The notes below the pieces were generated by a model. The model saw nothing but the letters and a program-made list of their open reading frames with translations, ran no database searches and had not been told where the DNA came from. Made by a program: the position numbers and the translations under genes. Shown in pieces: positions 11,191-21,104 of a stretch of 64,000 bases of DNA (positions are counted from its first letter, which is position 1; each line of letters begins with the position of its first letter). Source of the DNA: Coix lacryma-jobi var. lacryma-jobi (lineage: Eukaryota; Streptophyta; Magnoliopsida; Poales; Poaceae); assembly GCA_009763385.1 (NCBI GenBank), contig CM019831.1:77628706-77692705 (forward strand). The letters run 5' to 3'.

Positions 11191-11713
11191 ATGAACAGAA
11201 AGCACAATTCTGCACGGGATAAAAAGGCAAATCGATCGGAACTCCACCAAATCAAAAGGGACTTCCATCAAACTTCTCCAAAGTGATACTCTATGTATTG
11301 GGGTGCTAATCCTAAGAAATCATCGCACCAAACCAAGTCAATCAAGAGAGATTCGTGGATCACCAAAAAAGAGGAAGAACGAAGAACGAACGCGAAATCC
11401 ACCCGATCTATGGATTCGTGAGGTTAAAAGAGAAATCCTTCGATAGAAAGAAGGGGCTCACGACCAAGAACAAATTGATTCAAGTGGAATCGAAAATCAT
11501 CTCGCGGAGAGGGAGAACGAAGCAAATCTCTGGGAGATGAAAAACCAAAACGTGAAGAACACAGAACATGATTCGATTTCAGCCGAAATTCCTCCACACG
11601 AGGAGACAACGAGAATACGGTCTCGTTTCCTCAAAAGATCCAAATACACAGAGGTATGATTTCCATCTCTGCGGATCGCTTGCAGTGAGGTATGATTAGA
11701 ACCTAAGCAGAGG

Positions 11714-11738
11714 GCTAGAGAGAGAGAGAGAGAGAGAG
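11714..11738. repeat. GA microsatellite in copia A 5' LTR
   Basis: A run of about twelve GA units lies next to the TATA region. The 3' LTR has a shorter run at about 2022-2033, so it lengthened after insertion. Confidence 0.8.
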
Positions 11739-11787
11739 CTCAGGAACAAATGACTGCAAGGATAGAGAGAGAGGAGGGGTGCCCCTC

Positions 11788-11799
11788 TTATTTATAGCC
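11788..11799 (-). promoter_or_regulatory. TATA box of copia A 5' LTR (element promoter)
   Basis: The sense sequence GGCTATAAATAA is found at the same LTR position as in the 3' LTR. It would drive the genomic RNA. Confidence 0.7.
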
Positions 11800-12050
11800 T
11801 AAAATAATAATCCCCTTCTACTCCTAGATACAAGAGCGAATCGGCCAACCCTAGGGGTATCCCGGTCCAACTCTGCTGATAGCCGATCGGACGGCCACGC
11901 GCCCACCTCATCCTTAGCTTCGTCTCGACGCAAGCCTCACGATGCCGCCACGTGCCGCCCTGTCGACCGCCGCGCCTACTTCGCGAATAGCTGCGCCGTC
12001 GCGCCAGCCTCTTCACGCCGCCACGCGTCGACCGTCCTTTTTGCGGACCT

Positions 12051-12263
12051 CCCCCTGGTTTGTGGGCCGAAACCGGGAAACCTGGGCCTTCCCCCGGTTT
12101 TGAGGCCAAAACCGGGAAACCTGTCCTCAGGCTGAGTTTTGTGGCCCAAACTCAGAAACCCGCGCGCCCGGGTTTTGACGGCCAAACCTGGAAACCGTCG
12201 ACGCCGAGTTTTGAGGCCCAAACTCGAAAACCGGCGAACCCGAGTTTTGAGGCCCAAACTCGG
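12051..12263 (-). repeat. U3 hairpin array, six units, copia A 5' LTR
   Basis: Six units match 2342-2552 in order. Differences between the two LTR copies fall partly in the stems; the first unit here reads CTGGTTT...AAACCGGG. Confidence 0.8.
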
Positions 12264-12740
12264 AAACCGTCGAGGGTAGCTTTTCGAGGCTCAGCTACCG
12301 AACCCGTGCTGTAGACGGGATGTGGTTTGCACACCCCGAGTTCTAGCACCGATGCCGGAGCATGTCCAGCCTCCACGCCGGGCACAGTACATTCGCCATC
12401 CTTCTCGGCCTCCCGCCAAGTGTCACGACGCCATCACCTTCCTCCCGACTCGGCCGATGCACCGCACATCCCCATGTGCTCTTGCTTGTCGATGCCACGT
12501 GCCAACTACCACAACTGGTCCTCAGGTCTCCCGGTCCGTCGGACCAAGCTCCACATCCGCCCTTCACTGCTCCCGGTCCGTCGGCACGGCACGTCCCTAC
12601 ATGTCCTTCACCTTACCTTCGACCACTGCCCGAGCTCCGCACCTGCACATCAACACAGCCAAGAGACATGTTGCCCGTTGATCGATCACTCATCACTCAG
12701 GAAGGGAACCACAAGGGCACATATCAACCTTGTGTTCTCA

Positions 12741-12800
12741 CCTGGGTCATTTGAGCTAGTCACTGAAGATGGATCTCCACTGCCAAATTCATGGAATATT
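12741..12800 (+). pseudogene. Tat integrase C-terminus, right of copia A
   Basis: From the TSD the frame reads PGSFELVTEDGSPLPNSWNI, then a stop, then HLKKFH. Joined to the QSTRPG end at 977, this restores the continuity of the integrase tail and shows that copia A inserted in pol. The NSWNI-stop-HLKKF arrangement resembles the usual end 'NSWNIEHLRKFY', with a nonsense change. Confidence 0.82.
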
Positions 12801-13611
12801 TAGCACTTGAAGAAATTCCATACTTAAAGACTACGCTACAATCCTGACCCAGGGCATTTGTATTTATTAGTCGGATATTAATAAAGTTTGGAATTCATCA
12901 GAAACAAGAACTTTACAAAATATACAGGCTTTTTTCTACATCTCATCACGACTAAACAGTCGTATAAAAAATCTCTGCAGCAGGGCTTACCACCGACTAA
13001 TATTTAATATTACTCGAACGTATCGGTTCAGCGGTAACCATATTTGAGTTACGAGCTTCGAGCTCAATACAACTCACAAGGTAGTACGGCTTAACACCCG
13101 GCTATCAGCCTATAGTGAATATGGTATCTGCCGTAGTAGATACTAGTTCCTATAAGGCATAACAAGGTGGATAGTACCCACCCTGTTACATATTTACCGG
13201 ACAGAGGTCCATCTACCTTCGCACCCAAGCTGCGACCATCAAGAGGATATGATCCACCCAGAAGGAACCACGGTTACGGTCCTTCAAGAGGTGCCTGATC
13301 AGAATTATTCCTTGAACAAGGGTACTAAGAGTAGTACTCGGGCAAGACTAAGTTCTCTACACAATCACTAGAGAGACAAAGTCGTACGACCCACAACAAA
13401 AGTGCTAGAGAGCACTCGGATAGACTCGTCTAATCAGACGCCTGGTCATACATCCACATAAAGTAAATCAACCTATTGCCGAAGAAATTTCTCGCAATAA
13501 GGAGTTGATCATATACGAAATCCATGAGATTCAAAAGTAACCAATATTTTTTATATTTCATAATAATCGTTTGCAGGGGATACAAGCCGCGCTGAAAAGA
13601 CTAAGGAGACT
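12801..13611. other. Tat noncoding stretch between pol and antisense ORF
   Basis: No ORF or family motif is recognised. It contains AGTACTCGG phrases near 13331 and 13410 that recur through the Tat 3' region (for example near 14490, 16172 and 17801). Confidence 0.5.
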
Positions 13612-16600
13612 AAATTACTCTACAAGATCTAGAATCTGTGAGTACTCCTCCGCCACGGTCTTCACCTCGTCTTGCATCGCTGCAAGGTCTTCGTCACCTT
13701 TGCCTTCAGGGAGGGTCATCAGAGCAGACAGGTCGAAAGACGGTAGATGCAACCGCAGCGTCGCCATCAGATCTTGCACCACAGAAATCGACATATCTTT
13801 GATATATTGAGCTAGCCGCCCAGGCGCAGCCTTGGCCCGATCAATCAAAGTCTCCTCAACTCCTTCTGACGCCGGAATCATGTTCAGGATGGGCTCGACG
13901 GCATGCTCCAAGCCCTTCAGAGAAGCTTGTGAAGATTCGAGAGCCTCCCGCGACTCCTTCGTAGACTTCAGAGCCTGCAGAAGGTCCCGGTCAGCACCCT
14001 CACGCATCAATTTAGCTTCCTGAAGAGTACTTTGTGCACTAGCAAATACCTCCTCAAGCTCCGCCTATTTCCGGTTGAATGCGCTCTGCCACCCAGAAGC
14101 TAGCTTATTCACAACTGCATAAATATCAGTCTGTTATCATATAATCAGATTGACACTATGGAATCGACTGACATAGAAAACTACAAAGTTTACCCTCAAG
14201 CTGCTTTTGGAAGCCTTCTTCAGCTCCTTCATCTTCTGCTCCATAGAGGCGGCCTTAGCTATCAGCCCAACCTCACGGTCGTTTGCAGCATCACGCTCCG
14301 CGACCACCTCCTTGAGGTTGCCTTGGAGTTCATTGATGCGGTTATGCAGAAGCTGGGTGGCTACCTTTTGACTGATTTGGTCCTGGGCAATGTAGTCTCG
14401 TAGTTTCTGGTTCTCATGGGACATCTCCTGGCGGATCCGGATGACCTGATCCCTAACCTTGAAGTCAAAGGCCTACATAAAAACACTACTGTGAGTACTC
14501 GGACGTGACTACAGTACAACAAGAAGAAATTGAGAAACTCACCTCAACAAATTGGTGAAGAGCTTCAACAGGGGCTCTCACTTGATCGCCCAGCTCCTTC
14601 AACCGGGTGAGGTCCTAATCATACCCGGATACGTCGAGAGTCGCCCCCTGGCGCGAGGACTCAGGGACATCTACAGACCCTCCCTGTTGACAAGTTGAAT
14701 CTTCTACACAGATATCCGCCAAGACCATGTCCAAGGTTGGTTCATCCGGCTGTCGCGTACGGAAAAACCAGTCATTGAACACTTGGTCAAACTCCAGCTT
14801 AGCAGGAGAACAAAAGATGGAGAACGGCCAACCAACCTGAGGCAATGGGGGAACATCCACATCAGGAGCTGCATCGGCCTGAGACTTGGACGGACAGGAG
14901 CCAGGCAGCGGATCTACCTGGCTAAAGGTTGGCGGCACGCTGGAATCATCCTTGGCCAGCGACCCCGACTCCTCTACCGCATGGGAATCAGGAACGGTAC
15001 TCGAGGTTGTTGCATCTGGTTTTGTTTTCCTACAAACAGACGAGTACTCATGTCAGTATCAGAAATCTGTGAACACTATACAAACGCTGAAAACTTACTT
15101 CACGAGCTTTAGGCCCCCTTTGGTTGGGCTTTTCAACCTGCTTTTGCTTTTGCAAAAGCCAAAAGCCAACCAAAGGGGTGAAAAGCCACAACTGCTTTAG
15201 GCCAAAAGCAGCTTTTGCTCTAGTACAAAACTCAAAGCACATCCACCCCTGCTTTCATCTGCTTTGGGTGAAAAAATTACCCACCTGCCACTGGTTATGA
15301 AGATACCGGTTCGTTTTTATTTTCTATTTTCCCTTCACGCGAGACCGCACGGAGCTCTCCCCATCGGTGGGCGCTGGCGAGACCGCACAGGTCCGGTCCC
15401 AGGTCCGGCCGGCGAGGCCCCATGACCGCCGCCAGGTCCTTCCCCATCTGCGTGCGACCTCCTTCCCTGTGCTCGATGCCAACTTCTTCCGCATACTCGT
15501 CGCACGGACTTCGCCATGCCGGCGGCGGGCGACCTCCGCTCTGAGCGGGCGCGCGGCCGTCCTAGACTCCGGCGGGCACGGTCAGGCGGTGTGCGCAGCC
15601 CCGTCCCGGACTCCGTCAGGCACCCGACCATCCTGGACTTCGGCGGGCGCAATCCGGCAGGCGGGCGCGGCCCCGTCCTGGACTCCGGCGGGCATGCGCG
15701 ACCCCTCTTGGCCTCCAGTGGCGGGCGGCGAGCTCTCCCATGACTACGGGAGCCGGTGAGCTCCCTTCCCTAACCGCGGACAAAAATCCCCTTCCGTGAC
15801 TGACCAGCTGTGAGCGAGGAAGAAGATGATGCTTTTGTCTATGACGTATGGGATCCACTCGTAAGCGAGAGAAGTTTTTCAAAAGCTACAGCTATTCAAC
15901 CAAACAGGCTTTTAGCTTTCCGACAGTAGCTTTCTCACAGCAGCTTTTGTAAAAGTCACAGCTCACAGCTGCTTTTCTAAAAGCCACAGCCCAACCAAAC
16001 GGGGCCTTAATGGCTTCGGCAAGTTTAAGAGAGGCTGCTTCAGAAGCGGATCCGAAACCGGAGTTTCTTCATGGATTACACCACTTGAAGTCCCTTGAGT
16101 TGTCTCAGCATCTGGTACATCGCCATATATAATACAAAAGTTTATCAAAATCCAGATACAAAAGGACTATAGAGTACTCGGGTTTCCCCTTACCAGGAGC
16201 ACCCATATTACAGTGCTTTTCAGCCAGAGCTGGTGACAAAAGTACTTTTCGAACAACACGTCGCCTACCAGTGCGAGCGTTCTTTGGGATAGTTTCCCCG
16301 ACATCTTGAAGTGGAGTCGGTGACCTCTTCCAGCTACTCCCGGCTTCTAGGTCTATAAGCATGACATCAGAGTCAGTGGAATCTGTGTCAAGCCAGTCAA
16401 GATCTTCAGGAGAGCTCGGTTTGTTGGGAAGATCCTCACTTCGGATAAGACCCCCCAAAACTATGCCTCCACCTTCTTCAGTCGCCGGAGGCAGGGGAGG
16501 ACAATCATTGTCATCTCTCCCCTGGCCCTAGAAAAGAAGAAACAGTCAGTAAGGTTCAGTCAGATATATTATTCAGAACCTCGAGGACATGGTAAATCAT

Positions 16601-17547
16601 ATACTTACCTGAGGCAGAGGGTTAATGGCAGAGAATGTTGTCACCACTGGAGCGAGGTGTTCACGACTCTTGAGAAGCCGGTTCACCCTCCATAAGACTT
16701 CACATTCTGACAACTGTTCGACGGCATGACGTCCCGGGTCATTCTTACCCAGGTACTCGAAGCCAAAATTGGCTCGCTGTTGCAGAGGATGGATGCGTTG
16801 CGCAACAAAATCTTGGACGATAGAGTACCCGGTTAGGCCGTCGAGCTTTAAAGCCTCTATGGATTCAATAAGAGGTCGGATAGCCTCTAATCCTTCAGCA
16901 GTAATCTTGTCTCTCCACTCACGGCACTTTCGCGGAGGCCACCCGTCGTGACGTCGAAGCGCTGGCGGAGGGTTTGCCATATAAAACCAGCCGGCTGCCC
17001 AGTCTTTGACAGAATCCGACAACTCTACAGCTATGTACTGACTAGCTACTTCTAGCCTTAGCTGGATGCTTGCCCCTCCGACTACCTCTACACTAGCATC
17101 ACTGGGTTGACACTTCACCCAGAAGAAATAGCGGAAGAGAGTAAAAGAAGGGAAGATACCCAGAAAAGCTTCACACAGATGGGTAAAAATTGCAATGTGG
17201 AAGCAGGCATTGGGAGTAATATGGTTGAGAGTCAAACCATAATAGTGCAGCAATCCACGAAGAAAATCCGAAGCAGGAAGCCCTAATCCCCGCTCGACAA
17301 AGGACTTGAACATCACTATTTCAGTGGTGTTAGGGGCAGGAGCGCGGTGATCGGTGGGCACTCTCCATCCATCAAGCGGTTGTGCTCGAAGTAATCCTTG
17401 TTGCGCCAAGAACGCCAGCTCCGACAAAATGGTGTCCGGTTTTTTCCACGCCAATATGTCAGTTGGGGGATTGGGGTGCCTCGGCTTTCCGATGGTGGTG
17501 ATCCTAACCTTATTCTTATCACCAGCGGCTTGTCTCTTGGGACCCAT
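13612..17547 (-). pseudogene. Antisense spliced extra ORF of the Tat element (PF04195-like, coiled-coil C-terminus)
   Basis: Exon 1 runs from ATG 17547 (MGPKRQAAGDKN) to 16609 and encodes a 'putative gypsy type transposon' region around LPASDFLRGLLHYYGLTLNH and FFWVKCQPS. The donor CAG/GTAAGTAT is at 16609/16608 and the acceptor TTTTCTAG at 16528, giving an 81-bp intron. Exon 2 is acidic (16527-16194) with donor CTG/GTAAGG. Exon 3 starts near 16111 and is split by a MITE. Later exons are at about 15020-14530 (with an in-frame TAG near 14618), 14470-14190 (MSHENQKLRDYIAQDQ, coiled coil) and 14110-13612 (coiled coil ending QILDLVE). Such antisense ORFs are known in Tat elements; their function is unknown. 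Exon ends after exon 2 are inferred. The MITE and the stop suggest it is dead. Confidence 0.7.
15112..16006. mobile_element. TTA-flanked 895-bp inverted-repeat element (Tourist/PIF-Harbinger-like MITE)
   Basis: The ends are imperfect inverted repeats: GGCCCC(C/G)TTTGGTTGGGCT at the left and its complement at the right. TTA flanks both sides (15109-15111 and 16007-16009). Subterminal AAAAGC/GCTTTT words repeat inward from both ends. The core (about 15340-15780) is very GC-rich, unlike the ends, and has no recognisable transposase. The TTA TSD suggests PIF/Harbinger, and the non-autonomous size fits a MITE. A hAT assignment would need an 8-bp TSD, which I do not see. Confidence 0.75.
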
Positions 17548-19091
17548 GTTGATGACGAGAGACTTTCTACGCACCAACTAAGGGTTCGCTAGGGGATTTC
17601 TAACTCTGAAGGCAATGGCTTGATGAAAGCGTGAGGGACATACAGCCCGACAACGTCTTATTATAGATCTATTTCGGCAACCGTCCATCTCTCGCAAACG
17701 GCGTTAAGAGACTGTTTAAAACCCTAACGGGTGAGAAAGCGCAACAAACGGCGTCAGCTCTAGCTAAACAGACAAGCTTCCTTCTTTCACAAGACACATT
17801 TAGTACTCGGAGAACAAGACAGAGGACTCGGAAAATATTCCAAGTACCCAGATCTTATTTATTATCACTCAGAATTACAACAGAGATACATGGCAGCATC
17901 TTGAGATACAGCAATTACCAGCACAAGTACAATCAGGATGTAAAACGCTACTCTAGTGTAATCAAGGTACATAGCCTGGATGCCTATTACACCAAGGACC
18001 GGGTTCAGTGAGACGCAATAAAGCAGACACAGAAGCTTGGGTAGACACTATTTTTCAGTGCATCCCAAGGTGGATTTCAGGCACCACCCCGGTACTCAAG
18101 GAACTCCGAGGAAGACCATCACCCTCGCCGCCCTTTTGACAACCTGTGACTCCATGTTATCTACGAGTGGTAGTCACAAGAGTTCTTCTAGGCGCACCTC
18201 TGTATCCCTTTGCTCGCGACCACTTGGAAACCACCCTGACGGATGGTCCCTTCATAAGAGTTCTTCTGGGCACCTCATCTTTTTTACATAAGGAAGACAC
18301 CCGGGGGCTTGGCCATCTCTGTTGTCACTACTATAAAACTCATGGGACTAAGAGAAGTTCTACACTCCTATAGGATATGAACTCCTTGCTTCCCAGGCAG
18401 GGTATTTATAGGCGGTTTCTTCTTGGTCTATGGACATGGTTCATCAACAAAAGTGACCGCTGGAGCAATAATTCAACCAATGTACTGTGGTGCATGTGAA
18501 GCTTGATATCGGTAACAGAGCTGTTTCCCACACGCACCTCAAGACAAAGACGACAAAGTTTGCAGTTACAAAAAATGGCAAACATCATTATTACAGACAG
18601 CTGGAACAGTCACCGGTCAATTATTGCTGGCCTCATGGTAATTTCTATTCATTAGGGGTGATACGGGATGTTTGTTGAAAACATTACCCACCTGAAGATG
18701 AATATTTTTTACTTGGACGGTTTAAGCAACGAATTGGTGTCGTGTTTCGACTCCTCATTTCTTAAATAGATTATCTGATCATATATTTCTGAAGATCCCA
18801 AGTGCCGACTACTAAAGTACTTGGAACTCAGGCTCGGGGGCTGCAGGGTATAATCTATAAAGAAAATGTTTTTTCTTACCCAAGAATTACTCGGAAAAAG
18901 CCTCAAAAGATCCTCAAAGTTATTATAAATAACAAGAGGCTCGGGGGCTACACCCTATGGGTGCACTTTTCTGGAAAAAGTGCACGCCATGGAAGTTCTT
19001 TACCTACGGAGCACTTCAAGATTTCTCAAGATATTACTCGGAGATTCTCAAAGAGAAACCAGAAGATAATGATCTGAGAAAATGATGAAGA
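17548..19091. other. Tat 3' noncoding region
   Basis: This lies between the antisense ORF and the polypurine tract. It includes the presumed promoter side of the antisense gene, a partial internal duplication (AGAGTTCTTCT at about 18179 and 18257) and two extra GCTCGGGGGCT copies (about 18832-18842 and 18942-18952) before the real one. No coding region is supported. Confidence 0.6.
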
Positions 19092-19102
19092 GCTCGGGGG
19101 CT
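19092..19102 (+). promoter_or_regulatory. Polypurine tract of the Tat element
   Basis: GCTCGGGGGCT is immediately followed by the LTR start TGACGGACC. The same 11-mer occurs twice further upstream. Confidence 0.7.
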
Positions 19103-19540
19103 TGACGGACCAGGATGTCAGAGATATCATCAGAAGATGACCCCTCCGACTAATCCCGGATGGCATTGGAGATCTGAAGACTTGATACGAAGCGTATTTG
19201 GATTAGGACTCTTATTGTAACCTAGTTGAGTTCTTAAAGGAAGTCTTGTAATTAGAATAGGACTCCTCTGATGTAACCGACTAGGACTTGGTCTGCGCTC
19301 TGCTTCACCCGGATATATAAGGGGAAGCAGGTGCGGGCTCCAGAGAGAATCGAACATTGAATCATAATACACGAGGCACACGCCGCACGACGTAAGTATT
19401 ACGCTATTCAGCGGCTATTGAAGCTGTGAACCAGTATAAATCGCTGTCCCTGTACTCGCCGAGTCCTACGAACGCCGATCCCCACCGAACAAATCGTCTA
19501 AGATCAGTCAAGACGAGTTGCCGGTTAACAAACACCGACA
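19103..19540 (+). repeat. Tat 3' LTR (438 bp)
   Basis: It starts TGACGGACC after the polypurine tract and contains a TATA box (TATATAA, 19314-19320). It ends at AACACCGACA, where clear copia C LTR sequence begins. The end is set by this junction and a CA terminus, since no second copy is available. The 3' flank is ACTGG. Confidence 0.65.
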
Positions 19541-20053
19541 ACTGGACGCTCACCAGTGAGTCCGATCGTTCAAGGCCATGATTTGCATTTTGCACAGACT
19601 TGATCAGACACACTATAGTTCACTTGACCAGACGCACTGCTGGTACTGTTCACAGAATGGTATAGTGACCGGACGCTCGGTTCATTCTGATCGGACACTC
19701 CCTGGTGCAGAGTCCGATCGTGAACAGAGATGTTCCAGAAGGGTTTTACCCTAACCGAATGGGTTCAATCACCTCTCACCGGACGCACCCCTAAGTTCGG
19801 TCAGTGCTGATCTACATGTTTTCGTCCGTAGTTTCTTCGGTGTTCGTCTGACTTTCGATTCGCCTTTTATGTGAGACTTCTTGTGGTGTCCAACTATGTT
19901 CCTAGGGAACATCCACCCAGTCACTTGGGTCGTGGATATCACATGTGTCGGTTTTGGCTTTTAGGGTGATTTTCTGGGACAAGGGCCATCTATTTCTTGA
20001 GAAAAAATTGAGGCTCCCATTCACCCCGCTCTGGTTGCCAATTTGGTCCTTGA
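19541..20053 (+). repeat. Copia C 5' LTR, 3' part only
   Basis: It matches the last quarter of the copia B LTR, including the GACCGGAC/GTCCG(A/G)TC motifs (19541-19800), the 'GTGGATATCACATG... GGGACAAGGGCCATCTA' region and the end GGTCCTTGA. The missing upstream 1.5 kb suggests that the Tat element inserted inside this LTR. Confidence 0.8.
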
Positions 20054-20055
20054 AT

Positions 20056-20067
20056 TGGTATCAGAGC
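20056..20067 (+). promoter_or_regulatory. Primer binding site of copia C (tRNA-iMet)
   Basis: TGGTATCAGAGC is a perfect complement of the 3' end of plant initiator tRNA-Met, two bases after the LTR end. Confidence 0.92.
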
Positions 20068-20117
20068 CAGTTAAGGGATCTTCCTTACCTCAATCAGTTT
20101 CGGATCCTAAGGGCGAC

Positions 20118-20826
20118 ATGGATCGAGGGAACGACAAGGATCCCTACTTTGATGGGACGAACTATCCCTATTGGAAGATTCGGATGCGTGCCTATCTCAG
20201 CAGCATCAACTCTTCCGTCTGGGAGATATGTGAGAACGCCGAGTACGAGGTGCTTGCGGCTCGCGTGGGTCAAATCTAGATTGACCAGCACAACGCGAAC
20301 GCTATGGCCCGTAACGCGCTTTTGGCCAACATCTCCCTTCATGAGTTCGAGCGTGTCTCCGAGCTTGAGACGACACGAGAGATCTGGGTGAAGCTTCAGA
20401 GCTATCACGAGGGGACCATTCAGGTCAAGACCAGACTCTTTGAGACATACAAGCGTGAGTACGAGAACTTTGTTTAGTTGGAGGGAGAGACGATTGACGC
20501 TATGTTCGCTCGTTTCCAAATGATTGTGAACAAGATGCGTGTCAATCGGGCCAACCTACCTTATGATGATCATGAGAGGGCGCTCAAGTTGCTATATACC
20601 CTAGATCTGAAGGTATGCGAGGTGAAGGTGTCGACCATCATAGAGTCGCCTAGCTATGACACCTTCACTGTGGACGGGCTATTCAGTAAGCTCGAGTCCA
20701 CCGAGATCGATCACTTGACTCGGGCCAAGCTGAAGAACCCAGCTTCACATACCATGGCTTTGGTCTCGGGTAAGGATGGATCGACTCTTTCCACTGACAC
20801 TTCTCCACCCTACTTTGCTTTGTCAT
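20118..20826 (+). pseudogene. gag: Copia C gag, piece 1 (capsid-like domain)
   Basis: It starts MDRGNDKDPYFDGTNYPYWK, contains AREIWVKL-type and SYHEGT motifs, and reaches MALVSGKDGSTLS before the Athila insertion. Nonsense codons are at 20277 (TAG after GQI) and about 20475 (TAG after ENFV). It continues at 32121 without loss apart from the 5-bp duplication. Confidence 0.88.
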
Positions 20827-21099
20827 TGTTGATGGTCCTTAAACACCTGTTTTACTATCAACATTTTACCCTAAAGTTCACCAAAAAGGCATGAAATGTA
20901 GTCAAATAGGTTTCAAACTAACCAAATTTCACATGTCCATAGATTTTTATTTGAATGCAGGATTTGGACCAAATTTGGAAAATGGACCCACCAGGAGACG
21001 AGCCCACTCACTAGGACCCATTTGGGCCCGAGTGGGGTGGCGCCCGCCAACCAGAGGTGGTGCCTGCCACCCAAATGTGGCGCCCGCCACATGGAGAGG

Positions 21100-21104
21100 C
21101 CAAA
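21100..21104. repeat. TSD of the nested LTR, left copy (CCAAA)
   Basis: CCAAA is repeated exactly at 25026-25030, on the other side of 21105-25025. Confidence 0.85.

Larger units (their letters stand above)
978..12740 (-). mobile_element. Copia A: complete SIRE/Maximus-type Ty1/Copia element
   Basis: The element is complete at 11763 bp: LTRs of 2050 bp (978-3027) and 2041 bp (10700-12740), a tRNA-iMet primer site (10686-10697), gag (10636-8089), pol in protease-integrase-RT-RNase H order (7894-4719), a long 3' noncoding region and a polypurine tract (3028-3039). It is flanked by CCCGG/CCTGG. Large size, long LTRs, a long gag with two CCHC knuckles and a long 3' region place it near maize Opie/Ji (SIRE/Maximus). 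Several stops and frameshifts make it non-autonomous today. It sits in the integrase of a Tat element. Confidence 0.92.
10700..12740 (-). repeat. Copia A 5' LTR
   Basis: It is the direct repeat of 978-3027, with the intact start TGAGAACACAAGG (sense) at 12740 and end CCTTCA at 10700. It has its own TATA box, hairpin array and GGAC/GTCC array. The two LTRs differ by scattered substitutions and small indels, so the insertion is not very recent. Confidence 0.92.
845..19540 (+). mobile_element. Ty3/Gypsy element, Tat lineage, 3' part with antisense extra ORF and 3' LTR
   Basis: The element is reconstructed from an integrase C-terminal fragment split by copia A (845-977 and 12741-12800), an antisense multi-exon ORF of the PF04195 type (17547-13612), a GCTCGGGGGCT polypurine tract (19092-19102) and a 3' LTR (19103-19540). 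Tat elements are known to carry extra ORFs between pol and the 3' LTR, some of them antisense, which fits this order. The gag, protease and RT parts and the 5' LTR would lie left of the window. It hosts copia A, a MITE and probably the long LTR at the left edge. Confidence 0.75.

Noticed and set aside
11714..11738. GA repeat as a regulatory GAGA element
   Set aside because: Its length differs between the two LTRs, as expected for microsatellite slippage.
15340..15780. Possible host gene in the GC-rich core
   Set aside because: It is bounded by TTA-flanked inverted repeats; no intact frame or domain. Kept only as possible captured sequence.
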